In this document: positions 9,746-19,406 of the stretch, piece after piece
How the letters are laid out: every line of letters starts with the position of its first letter
Numbering within the stretch: the stretch's first letter is position 1
Assembly (NCBI GenBank): GCA_015680685.1
Contig: MNCI01020650.1
Location: forward strand, 85,239-107,346
Reading direction: 5' to 3'
Source of the DNA: Gnetum montanum
Lineage: Eukaryota > Streptophyta > Gnetopsida > Gnetales > Gnetaceae
DNA: 22,108 nucleotides
Position numbers and translations under genes: made by a program
Notes under the pieces: generated by a model
Databases searched by the model: none
What the model was told of the DNA's origin: nothing
Seen by the model: the letters and a program-made list of their open reading frames with translations, nothing else

Positions 9746-10160
9746 AATAATTTTTTGGAAAATCAAAACACTAACCTTTATGTTGGAGTTATTAAGGTTG
9801 AGCATGGCGAACATGTTGTAAATGACCATGTGAGTGAAATTACAAAAATAGATCCTTTCTCTCATACAAATTCCACCCAACCCTTTCAAACTTCTAGAGA
9901 AAGTGAGGAAATCCATGAAGATACCTTACCTTATCATCAACACAATGGATTTTGTCTGAGTGATCCCTGAGTTTTAAGGGAGGATAAAGATATAAATGAG
10001 ACCCTATCCCTTAAAACATTAGAAGGTGTGCCAAATCCTGACAACATATCCATTGAACATGCTCTTAGAGAAGCTATATTCGATGACTCATCAAGACTTA
10101 GACCTGTTAAACTAAGATTGAAAGTTATATGAAAGAAAAACTTGATGACTGTCTAGGATA
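9746..10160 (+). pseudogene. Hydrophilic polyprotein remnant between protease and integrase of O
   Basis: Frame 2 continues past TAG at 9743-9745 with an acidic, Asn/His-rich segment and, after another stop near 9968, a block containing EGVPNPDNISIEHALREA. This looks like polyprotein linker in the same frame as the protease. No reverse transcriptase or RNase H motif is present. The jump to integrase C-terminus soon after implies a large internal deletion. Confidence 0.45.
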
Positions 10161-10536
10161 AAAAATTATTCATCTTATGAAACATTCAAATTTAGCGGCT
10201 AATAGAAAACAAACAAGAAAATTACAATTAGGTCTTGATTTTTGTAATCTTAATCATCGATGAATTGTTAAATGATGTTTTGATAAGAAATATGCAGCTA
10301 AAAGTTCTCAAGTGGGTGACCTAGTCCTTAAGAGAGATAGAGCGTCTAGTCAAACTAGCCCTCAAACAAAGTTTTCCCATGTGTGGTTAGGTCCATTCCA
10401 AATTGTAGACGTCATTGCCCTCAATGTGTACAAAATTGCTAATTTGCAAGGACATAGGTTGCATAAGAATTTTAATCCATTTCATTTGAAGTATTTCTAC
10501 TCAAGTGCCCCACATGGACACTTGGTAGATTCTTAG
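10160..10536 (+). pseudogene. Gypsy integrase C-terminal domain, element O
   Basis: The frame ending at TAG 10534-10536 carries FDKKYAAKSSQVGDLVLK, then WLGPFQIVDVIALNVYKI (the GPY/F module) and LHKNFNPFHLKYFY at the end, which matches the usual end of a Gypsy integrase. Two stops occur upstream near 10260-10275. The zinc-binding N-terminus and the D,D-35-E core are absent. This domain helps target and bind DNA in intact elements. Coming right after a protease remnant, it shows that the central pol region was lost. Confidence 0.75.
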
Positions 10537-10873
10537 TTGCATGTTTTCTTCTCCTTTGCTTTGCATTTCATTTGTATATAGTTGCATTTGCATATTTTCT
10601 TTGCATTTTCATTATTTCTTTCTTAGCATATTGATTTGATATTTGTGTTCTTCACATGATTTTAATAATCATTATGATTGTTAGAGTTACTAGATGTTGG
10701 GTCATTGTAACACCATTGGAAAATAATATAAGTATAATATAACATACACTATTATTATTACATAAAGTCTACTTTGTATTATATATTTCAATAATGTTAT
10801 GATTCTTCCCAATCGATTCCAAGGTTTTAGTTTATTTGTTATGTTGGATTATGGAGCATGGGATTTATTCAAA
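10537..10873. other. 3' noncoding region of O, part before N
   Basis: T-rich sequence follows the integrase stop, with TTTGCATTT-like words (10540-10610), then an AT-rich stretch. No open frame or domain is seen. It resumes on the far side of N at 20265. Confidence 0.55.
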
Positions 10874-10878
10874 CTTAT
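10874..10878. repeat. Left target-site duplication of N (CTTAT)
   Basis: CTTAT lies immediately before the LTR start and recurs immediately after the 3' LTR at 20260-20264. Five-base duplications are typical of Gypsy integration. Confidence 0.9.
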
Positions 10879-11659
10879 TGATGAATCACATTATTTTATC
10901 TACCATGACGTTGGGTACGCGACGTTAGGGTCCATCCATAACATTAGGTATGCGACATTGCGGTATATACCTTGAGTCTATAAATATCATGCTTGGGCTA
11001 TAGTTTTTACATCATGTTTTGGTCATTTTCTAGTTAGAGTAGTAGAGCTTTTGCCATTTCTTCTTTTCAAAGTTAGAATATTTTCTAAGTGCCCGCAGAA
11101 GGAGTCTAAGTGTGTCTGGTTCTTTGTTTGAGCACTGATGTACCTGAGTACAACAATGTGATGGGAGAACTCTTTTGACAATCCTTGTAGTAGTGAGACT
11201 AGATTAATGTTTCTTTTAATGTACTTTACTTTACTACATTTCAATTAAGTAATTTATTTCTAGTAGTTATTGAATGCAAGCACAACCACTTCGAGCATAC
11301 ATATAGTACTTGGTAACCTAGCAACGCTTACCATTTGGTAGCCCAGTAGTGCTATATGTGTTCAAGATGTGTTCGGGAAAGTGGGATGGTTACTTGTGTT
11401 AGGCTAGTGAGGTAGTAGATGAATGAGATCAAAATTATAACATATAAATAAGAAAAATTATATACCTCAATTACACTTAAACTATACCTTTGAACCTCAC
11501 AAGTATAGTTGGGAAGACAATGAACGTTCTCAATGCCCATTTCACTTCCTAGAAAAGCTAGTGCATTAGGTAATTATAGGTCCACAAAATTTGATCGAAT
11601 TGCATGTAACGCCTCAGTGATTTGTATGGTTGGGCGTAGGGGTACCTTGCTGCTCATCA
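10879..11659 (+). repeat. 5' LTR of N
   Basis: 781 bp, TG at 10879-10880 and CA at 11658-11659. It aligns with 19407-20259. It lacks a block of about 40 bp present near 19996-20037 in the 3' LTR, and its first 100 bp (U3) are about 28 bp shorter because of differing numbers of a short repeated motif. A TATA box lies at 10979. Confidence 0.92.
10979..10986 (+). promoter_or_regulatory. TATA box in 5' LTR of N
   Basis: TATAAATA lies 100 bp into the LTR and is kept at the matching place in the 3' LTR. It would set transcription start for the element about 25-35 bp downstream, marking the U3/R border. Confidence 0.7.
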
Positions 11660-11660
11660 T

Positions 11661-11678
11661 TGGTGCCATTGTTGGGGA
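11661..11678 (+). other. Primer-binding site of N, tRNA-Asp type, decayed
   Basis: The 18 bases TGGTGCCATTGTTGGGGA start two bases after the LTR. They match the plant tRNA-Asp primer site TGGCGCCGTTGCCGGGGA at 14 of 18 positions; all four differences are C-to-T or G-to-A and lie at or next to former CpG or CCG sites. In the live element a tRNA 3' end would pair here to start minus-strand cDNA. Confidence 0.85.
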
Positions 11679-11833
11679 TCTTTTGGTTGTTTTATGTGCT
11701 ATATAGGACTTAGTAACAAGTATTAAAATCGTTGGAATGAACCTTAGAGTCATATCCTATTTTACTATTACTACAACAAATTTTTAGAAGCACATTATGA
11801 TTTTTATTTCACTAACTAAGAATATCTTTTTCT

Positions 11834-14110
11834 CACAAGAGCACTTCTCCACCGAAGGCTAATAGAGCTTATCAGCTAGTGTCTCAACAATATCGAATTG
11901 TATATACTCATCCTGATGAGTATGTACTAAACTTCACCTTCATCCTACACCAAGATGAATAGCTATGATGGCGTGACATGGAGGACAACATTGTGTTGCC
12001 ATCCGATCGAGTTGTTTTTACAATGCTTTATTAAATGCTTACATGATGTGGTCTCTAAGACTGCAATGGGGAGTATATTGTGGAAGATACTAACACGAGG
12101 GATTATCATCCCACCAAAGCATAACATCTGCAGGATCGACAGCTAGAACAACACTATGAATTTTTGTAGGGAAAAGGACTTAATGATTCTCCATTCCTAT
12201 TGTACCAATAAGCTAATGGGGAACCTTTTTCTAGGGATTTTCCATTTAATGAAACTCCTCTCTTTAACTTTAGTGATGGAAGTTAAAACCAAAACTTGCA
12301 CTCTATAGTTCATAGTTCTAATTCTAGTAACAAAGGATTCAATGACAAAGAAGGATCTAGAGGGGGTAAGTCAAGGCAGGGATGTATACAAGAAGCAAGA
12401 TCGTGATCATGGTCATGATCGTTGAGGAGGCAGTAGTAGGTGCCATGATGATGCTAGTTCTCCTTCCTCTTCTCCTTCATTGTCTTCTTCTTCTTCTAGC
12501 TCTAACTGTGACTGCAGAAGGTGAGATCATGATGGAGGTGATTGAAATGAATGAAATCACTAATGAGACCAAAATGATCAAGGGAACCGTTAAGAAAGAT
12601 AAGATCAAGGGCGCAGATGTTCAAGAGAGGTACATCTTCATGAACAAAGGGGTAGTCGATGGCATCGTAGACACCATGATCAAGGCCTTGATGAGCCTCT
12701 ACCTGCTACACAAAGTATGCTTAACATCGCAAAGGAAGTAAGAATTTGAACAAGGCATGTGAAGGATAGCCAGATTAAAAGGTTAGACATGAATAATATT
12801 TCTCAATTTGAAGGAGGATATAACTTTGATCTGTAGAATCATCTTCAAGCTTTCCAAGATGCATGTGCCTTGTACAACATACTGAACAAGTGATAGAAAC
12901 TATAGTTATTCCCTAGGACACTCATCAAAGAAGCAGAAAATTGGTACTAGTCCTTAGAGCTAGAATTTATTAAGGGATGGAGTACCATGCTTGAATTGTT
13001 TAGTGATAAATATCAAACATACTCCAAAGTGTCCAACTTAAGAAAGAAAATTTAAGGATGGAAATAAGGAAGGCACGAACCTTTGGATACTACCATTGGC
13101 CAATACTATGCCTTAATGCATAAATGTCTGGGCCATGGTTATTCTCAATTGGATCAACTTCATCACATAGTAGATGGGCTTTGGTCAAAAATAAGGGAAA
13201 CCCTTGGTGTCTATGCCTAGGGGTGATTGTTAGAACTAAGTGCTCATTATATACAAAGATTAATAGAGTAGGTCGCTAAAGAGGAGGGTGAACTAAGAAA
13301 AAGAGAAAGTGCAAAAGAGTACAATTGTGATCCTTCCATTCGCAAGAGGGAGGTTCAATTTTGTGACAATGAGGACGAGTCCATATTTGATGAGGGGATG
13401 AGTAAGAAAACCTTGCCACTTCAAAAATTCTAGTTTAAACTTACAGCCAAGATTGTTCAGTTATGGGACTCAATGGATAATAGATTTCAATCTGTTCTCA
13501 AAATTGCTGAGGATTCCAAAGAACATGGTAGTGATCGTGAGTGTAGGAGGTGTAAGGAAGCTAAACGTGCATATCATAGAGGTAAGGGTAAGATTGCTGC
13601 AATTGAAGAAGTTGCGGATAGTGAATTAGATGATGATCATGGGTGTGACGTCTATTAGTATAAACATCCTAAGGGATGTTGCCTCATTGTGTCACATCTA
13701 CAGGAGTTCGGGATGTATTCCTTACATCCATGGCTTACACAAAGGCAAACATCTAGAAGGTTACCTTATCCTCAAGGTAATCTTAAGCAGTTCCACTAGC
13801 AAAAACTATATTATCCAAGTGGAGCTCCATTGCAACTGTATGAATAGTATCAATAGTGGTAGTAACCATAATCATGGGCCCTAGCACTACCAATGCAAGA
13901 ATACCCTTATCAGTAGCTTGATCCATATGGTTACTACGTTCAAAAACCCATGTCTTCACATGACTCTTCCAATCACGTTTCTAATTTCCAGTCTCTACCA
14001 CCGTTTAAATTATTATCGAGTTCATTCGCCACATGAAAGAATGGATACCACCTCTTACCCTTACCCTCCTCCTATTCTTGAACATATTCCTCCTCCACCT
14101 CCATAGCTGC
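11834..14110 (+). pseudogene. Gag of element N with Pro-rich linker, broken in at least three frames
   Basis: Gag builds the cytoplasmic particle and binds element RNA. The N-terminal part (about 11834-12390, frame 2) reads VSQQYRIVYTHPDEYVLNFT, then EYIVEDTNTRDYHPTKA and FPFNETPLFNFSDGS, with many TAG/TAA stops. At about 12390 the frame changes; 12399-13664 (frame 0) has a Ser-rich tract, ISQFEGGYNFDL, KEAENWY and WSTMLELFSDKYQT, the hallmark order of a Gypsy gag core. The charged part AKEEGELRKRESAKEYN and IEEVADSELDDDHGCD lead to a Cys/His cluster, GCDVY-stop-YKHPKGCC, in which one Cys is Tyr. A Pro/Tyr-rich linker ends near 14106 after another shift to frame 1. No start codon can be fixed. 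Homologous to the antisense fragment at 1064-2112. Confidence 0.75.
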
Positions 14111-14610
14111 TACCTGCTCCACCTATGCAAGATGAACTGCTAGCCCGACTACAACAATGTAATGCTATGAGGGTTGTTAATCTGCAATCGAATTAGCAAT
14201 TAGAGGGGTTGAATGCCTGATCAAAGAAAATACCTTTATTTTGACCTCGCAGTATACCTAAACCCTTACATATACCCATAGTTGACAACCCTAATCCTAC
14301 ATCTTCCTTTGTACCTAATACCTTCAAGTCCCCTTCAAACCAAACTCTTCCTAGGATCCATACTGTAATGCTCACTCAAGCTATGTCTAATTGGATCTGT
14401 GTAGGAAATCTTTCTAGGAAATTAAATGATCCTAGAAGTCCTCTAATTTATTTGCAAATTGATAGAAATGAATTGTGCAAGGCTCTTCTTGATTTAGGTT
14501 CTAGTATTAATTTGATTTCCCATGAGATGTACACTACCTCGAACCTACCTCCTCTCAAGAAGAGAAACATCAAATTAGAATTAGAGTATCCTAAAATCAT
14601 AGGGATTGAT
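14111..14610 (+). pseudogene. Protease of element N, truncated
   Basis: Frame 1 carries NTFKSPSNQTLPRI, then MLTQAMSNWICVGNL and CKALLDLGSSINLISHEMY, then LPPLKKRNIKLELE. This is the retropepsin N-terminal half. The active-site D-S-G seen in the related minus-strand copy is D-L-G here (codons from 14491), a single C-to-T change (TCA to TTA) that should abolish activity. The flap and C-terminal half seen in that copy are missing: from about 14585 the text jumps to the segment that normally precedes reverse transcriptase, so roughly 200 bases or more were deleted in frame. Confidence 0.8.
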
Positions 14611-15290
14611 CCTAGGATATGCCAGCATTGCATCTACACTGAGTCAACCATAAAGCCAAAACGATAGCCACAGAGGCAATTAAACCCCAAGCTAAAGTAG
14701 ATCATCAAGAAGGAAATCAAACAACTCCTCAAGGTGGGGTTCATCTATTCCATTGCAGATAGTGAGTGGATTAGTTCACTTGTAATTGTGCCAAAGAAAA
14801 GTGGTAAGTGGTGTATCTACATCAATTTTTAGCTACTGAATATGGCAACATTCAAGGACCATTTTCTGCTGTCATTTGTTGATCAGGTGCTTGACATAAT
14901 ATCTGGGCATTACTATTACAACTTTCTAGATGGTTATAGTGGCTATAACCAAATTCAAATTGCACCAGAAGACTAGGCAAAGACAACATTCATGAGTCCC
15001 TAAGGGACTTTTGCATATTGCAAGATGACATTTGGTCTATGCAACATTCCAATGTCTGGTCCTAAGCATTTTTCAAGAGTAGATTGGTAGTAGTGTGGAA
15101 GTCCTAATGGATGACTTCTCCACATATGGAGCTACATTTGAGCAATTCCTGAACTACCTTGAGCAAGTGCTGAAATGATGTGTCGAGACCAACTTGTAGC
15201 TTAATTAGTAGAAAATTCACTTAATGGTCTAGAAGGGCATTGTACTGGGGAACAAAATATTGTAAGATTGTAAGAAGGAATTGAGGTGGA
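14611..15290 (+). pseudogene. Reverse transcriptase of element N
   Basis: The enzyme copies element RNA into cDNA. Frame 1 gives RQLNPKLK-stop-IIKKEIKQLL, SEWISSLVIVPKKSGKW, then FKDHFLLSFVDQVLD and YNFLDGYSGYNQIQIAPED, the first catalytic Asp codon being 14929-14931. Further stops lie at 14974 (TAG) and 15001 (TAA, where the family has Trp). TFAYCKMTFGLCNIP follows. Between about 15055 and 15100 the frame changes to 2, which holds VLMDDFSTYG with the catalytic double Asp at 15110-15115 and EQFLNYLEQVLK, then KGIVLGNK after more stops. All polymerase motifs are recognisable and the catalytic Asp residues remain, but the gene is untranslatable. The phrasing before the palm domain fits the Athila/Tat side of Gypsy. 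Confidence 0.85.
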
Positions 15291-15329
15291 CTTAAAAAAT
15301 ATAAGGGTCATCCAAGGAATAATCCGCCT

Positions 15330-15915
15330 ACCAAAAAATAGTTAAAGATGTTTGGTCATTTCTTGGACATATTGGCTACTATTGGTGATTCTTAGAGAAT
15401 TTCTTTAAGATCGCAAAATCGTTGGTCGAGTTAACAAAGAAAGATGCTCCCTTTGTTTGGACCGCAAAATGTGAGAAAGCATTCCAGTAACTGAAAGAAA
15501 AGCTTGTAGAAACTCTAATCCTACAAGCACCTGATTGGTCCAGACCATTCCATATCATGATGGATGCATCAAATTATGCCTTGGGAGCTGTGCTGATGCA
15601 GTTAGATGACAAGAAATGACCATACTACATCCACTGCACTAGTCAAAGCATTGTGGATGAACAACTGAATTACACCACTATAGAGAAAGAATTGATGGTG
15701 GTGGTGTTTGCCCTATAGAAGTTTAGGCACTATGTGCTTAGATACAAGGTGTTTGTGCACACAAACGATAGTGTCATTCGCTTCCTAATGAACAAGCCAA
15801 CTGTGAGCCCTTGTGTCATACAGTGGCTGGTGATCTTGCAAAAATTTGATCTTATGATGGTAGATCGAAAGGGCATTGAGAATGTGGTCGCTAATCACTT
15901 GTCTCAATTGTGATA
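15330..15915 (+). pseudogene. RNase H of element N
   Basis: The domain degrades RNA in the RNA-DNA hybrid during cDNA synthesis. Frame 2, the same as the second half of reverse transcriptase, gives SFLGHIGYYW-stop-FLENF, ELTKKDAPFVWTAKCEKAF (the tether), then PFHIMMDASNYALGAVLMQ with the first catalytic Asp at 15563-15565, NYTTIEKELMVVVFAL with the Glu, and YKVFVHTNDSVIRFLM, where the usual second Asp of VxTDH-type text appears as Asn. It ends GIENVVANHLSQL before a TGA near 15911. Stops interrupt it at several places. Confidence 0.83.
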
Positions 15916-16139
15916 GAATGATAAATAGGAAGAAAGCCCACTCTCTAACATGTTTCCTGATGAACTCCTCTTTGTTGGGGCTATAACTAAATAAATGCCT
16001 AATGAGCCAAATTGATATGATGAAATTCTCACCTACCTACTTACTTAAGAGATGCCACAAGGGTTGGACCACTAGAAAAATACCAATTTCTTCACTAGGT
16101 AAAGCACTTCATGGAGATCCATAAACACCTCTACAAGGT
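15916..16139 (+). pseudogene. Linker between RNase H and integrase of N
   Basis: Frame 2 continues with FPDELLFVGAITK and stops, a segment typical of the region before the integrase zinc domain. A further change to frame 0 occurs before 16140. Confidence 0.5.
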
Positions 16140-17245
16140 ATGCATCATGGCCTGGTTTGTTGGTGTGTCCTTGATGTTGATCAACCATGGGTTCTCCAAG
16201 ACACTCATGAAGGTCCTTATGGAGGACACTATGCTAGGAGATGCATGGCCATTAAAATCCTGATGGTAGGATACTTTTGGCTAGTAATCTTTAGGGATGC
16301 TCATCATTACATCCACTCTTGCGAACAATGCCAATAAGATGGTGGAATGATTGCTCAAAAGGAGGGAACTCAATAATGGATTCAACTATTGGAACCCTTC
16401 GACATATGGGGCATTGATTTCATGGGTCCTATTATGCCCATGTTAAATAGAAAGGCGTACATCATAGTTGCGGTTAACTATTGTACAAAATGGGTAGAAC
16501 CAACATTTGTCATCAACTATACATCTTCTATTGTTGCTTAGTTTGTACAACAAAATGTTGCAAATAGGTTTGGTGTGCCATTGGCATTAATTTCTAATAA
16601 TGGAACTCTCTTTACAGGCACTAATTTTTGAAAGCTCATGCAATGATTTGGGGTTGAACACAAACTCACAACACCCTACCATCCCCCAGCTAATGGTCAA
16701 GCTAAGGTTACTAATAGGGAAATCACAAGAATACTAATAAGAACTGTTAACAAGTATAGGAAGGACTATAGCGCAAAACTCAATGATGCCCTTTGGGATT
16801 ACCACTCAACATGGAAGATTCCTATAGGCTATTCTCCCTATGAACTTATGTATGGGAAATTGCCAACACTTATTCAATCTGAACTCTGTACACTTTCAAT
16901 AGCTTGTGACCTTGACCTTGACTAGAGTCTAGCCTAAAAAGAGTGACTAATGAATCTCAACTTGCTAAACAAAAATTAATTAGTAGCCTTATCCTCTAAT
17001 GAGTTGCACAAGGCCTATAACAAAAAGTATCATGACTTGAAAATTAGAAAAGTCAAATTTCAATCGGAAGATAAGGTTCTTTACTGGAATCACACACATA
17101 CCTCAACGAACTAAGCTCCAAATGTTGTGGGAAGGACCTTACATTATTTATGAGACTTTTTCTTCTAGGGCCATGATGATCTATAAACCTAAGAGCCTAA
17201 ACAAAAAATAGTTAGTCAACATTCAATAAATCAAGCTTTTCCATG
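16140..17245 (+). pseudogene. Integrase of element N, catalytically dead
   Basis: Frame 0 starts with the zinc-binding HHCC domain: H at 16206, H at 16227, C at 16320 and C at 16329, with KILMVGYFW between. The core follows: FDIWGIDFMGP with the first catalytic Asp at 16416-16418; LISNNGTLFTG, where the second Asp is Asn (16596-16598); and NGQAKVTNREI, where the catalytic Glu is Lys (16704-16706). Spacing is 60 codons and then 35 residues, the D,D-35-E geometry. YSPYELMYGKLP comes next. The C-terminal region KFQSEDKVLYWNH shifts frame near 17095-17110 and ends with LQMLWEGPYIIYE, the GPY/F module, and FHEHMP. Both catalytic losses are single G-to-A changes. Stops include 16338 and several after 16920. 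Confidence 0.88.
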
Positions 17246-17328
17246 AGCATATGCCAAGTAACACAACAACAACCTATTTGGATGGACAACCATGCTCCAT
17301 ATTTTGGATCTCCTTCTTTCAACTTAGT

Positions 17329-17343
17329 TGTGGGGGAGATGGC
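17329..17343 (+). other. Internal polypurine-like tract after integrase of N
   Basis: TTGTGGGGGAGATGG follows the integrase end. Its G-run resembles the tract next to the 3' LTR. It might be an extra polypurine tract or only sequence similarity. Confidence 0.35.
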
Positions 17344-17970
17344 CACCCATGTAAACCATACAAGTGGCTCCTCATTTTTTGAACTTTTTTGTTTTACAAC
17401 TTTTTGTTTTACACATTCTTTATTTTACATCTTTTTGTTTTCATGTAATTACTTTTTTCTAATTTTTATTTTATACTATCGTTAGTACATATGCTATTTC
17501 TTGAATATTTTACATTTTATTTTATATTTTATTTTATTTTATTTGGTGTTATTTTCTAATTTTTGTTAATAAGTGCTAGGTACATTGGTAATGTGTTACT
17601 TGATGGTGGTATGTAATATTTTTGTTATTTGATTATTGGTGTCTGGTTTCTGGCTTTGAATTTTGTTACTAATAATTAGGACATGGTTTTTTTTCCATGC
17701 GACAGGTAATGAGTCCACAACATCCACCCATCCACAAACTCTATAGTTTTCCTTGTTTTGAAAATATACAATCCATTTTTCATTAATAAAAATTTAATAA
17801 ATTTGTGACTTTGGTAGTCTCTGGAATTAAGAAGGATTCCAAGGTTTGAACAGGGTGTGGCTTCACGGGGATTCAGGATTCTTTGTGCCTTTCTATTTAC
17901 TTGGTTGCATGGGTGTTTTCATGGATTTCTTATGATTCCATGCTAATCAATAAAAGGAAGTTGAATAATT

Positions 17971-18218
17971 CCTTGCATGGTGTGGTTCTCATAAAAAAAA
18001 CATGATGAGAGTTCAAAGCACACCCCTTGGACAAAATAAATGCATATGTCCTTGCATGGTGTGTTTCTCATCCAAAAAAAACAAAAAAAAGAGGGATGAG
18101 GATTCAAAGCACACCCCTTGGACCAAATAAATGCATGTGTCTTTGCATGCTATGGTTTCCATTTCAAAAAAAAAAACAATGGGAATTCAAAGCACACCCC
18201 TTAGCTAGAATAAATGGG
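17971..18218. repeat. Three-unit tandem repeat, about 79, 91 and 78 bp, in N 3' region
   Basis: Units start at 17971, 18050 and 18141. Each opens with CCTTGCATGGTGTGGTT-like text, has an internal A-run of differing length, then TTCAAAGCACACCCCTT and AATAAATG. Length differences come mainly from the A-run. Short open frames here follow from the repeats. Confidence 0.88.
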
Positions 18219-19397
18219 CTACAAGCACTGGTTATGGGACTAGTCCCCTCTAACTAAGGCCCTTTCTCACTTCCTACTTCTTCTCTAATAAAAAATGGTG
18301 ACTATTTTGTGGGAGCACTCTTGTGTCTCAGGGGATGGCTAGTCTTAGAATGATGATGCAAAGTCATTGAACATGGTTGGTTTTGGTCTAGATTGAGGAT
18401 GGATCCTATCAAATCATCTAACCACAAAATCCACAAGGGACTTCATGTGACCATAATTAGGAACTCCATTCCACTCTCTTTCTCATCCATCTATGCTTTC
18501 CATGTCTCACCTCATTATTAGTTTCATGTTTTGGTTCAATGTCTTGGTTTGATGTGTCAGAATTCTTAGTTAGTTTCCTCTGGGTTTTGTACTTAACCTT
18601 CAATAACCATTAATCATCCACAAAGCCCACAGACTCTTTGGTTTGAAGTTATACAAGGGCATAAGAGGCCTATGCCTACTTTGGGGAGGATCCACTTGCA
18701 TATCTTTTGGTTGGATTAGTTAAGTTCTTTACCCTTAGACACTTTTTACAATCAAATTCTTTTTGTTTAGCACATCAATGACATCCAATTGTGCATATCT
18801 TCACAACACTTTTCAGTGAATTTTTCTTTTTATTATTATGAATTTTTATACCCTTTTAAACTATTTCCTTGTGTTGAACTTTTTCAAAATTCATGGATCA
18901 TTTATCTTATCTACCCTATTTATCAGCCTTTCCACTAACACTATTAAAGGAACTAGTCTATCACAATCACAAATTAGTTGAGTGTAACCACCGATGAGAC
19001 AAGGCATTTAACTCCTATGTGTTGCACATTGCATATTAATTTTTGATTCTATTGTGATTGCAGTGAGCATGGATTGGAAGTGGGACTATCTTCACCAAGG
19101 ATGATGCAGCAGTGTCACACAATGAGGACCGATCGTGATCATCGAATTTCTTCTCTCTCTCATTCGTTTGCTACCAAGAGATGTTGGATGTTAGTGTTAT
19201 CTAGGGTGTTCACTTTTCTTATCATGAACACCCAATGTTATAAAAATTGTAATTTCATATACTTGGGCACTCAGAGTCTATTATTCCATTTGAGTCAGTT
19301 TGTATGTTAGTCAATAATCCCATACCTACCCAATATGTTATGTTGTAAAGAACTTGTTCCTCCTCTTCTACACTTAAGGATGAGTTTTCATTCAGTC

Positions 19398-19406
19398 ATG
19401 GGGGTA
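19398..19406 (+). other. Polypurine tract of N
   Basis: ATGGGGGTA lies directly before the 3' LTR start. In LTR elements this site primes plus-strand cDNA synthesis. Confidence 0.75.

Larger units (their letters stand above)
17246..19397. other. Long 3' noncoding region of N
   Basis: About 2.15 kb separate integrase from the 3' LTR. It begins near a purine run (TTGTGGGGGAGATGG at 17329-17343), then a T-rich tract with TTTTGTTTTACA words (17380-17560), a three-unit tandem array (17971-18218) and mixed sequence. Athila-type elements often carry an env-like gene here; I find no membrane-protein-like frame that survives in any reading. Confidence 0.6.

Noticed and set aside
12382-12741. 119-codon plus-strand open frame with a Leu-rich, membrane-like stretch
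   Set aside because: It is out of frame with the gag of N; the Leu run is the off-frame reading of the gag Ser-rich tract.
14193-14633. Two minus-strand frames in the protease region of N
   Set aside because: Antisense shadows of the plus-strand protease, as in the reverse arrangement at 0.5-1.1 kb.
17971-18218. CRISPR-like array
   Set aside because: Units are long, adjacent and similar throughout, with no unique spacers; a eukaryotic tandem repeat.
18027-18257. 76-codon open frame
   Set aside because: It is produced by the tandem repeat units in the N 3' region and has internal sequence repetition matching them.
17246-19397. Env-like gene of an Athila-type element
   Set aside because: No frame of adequate length, signal peptide or membrane pattern is seen, and no remnant with consistent reading was found.
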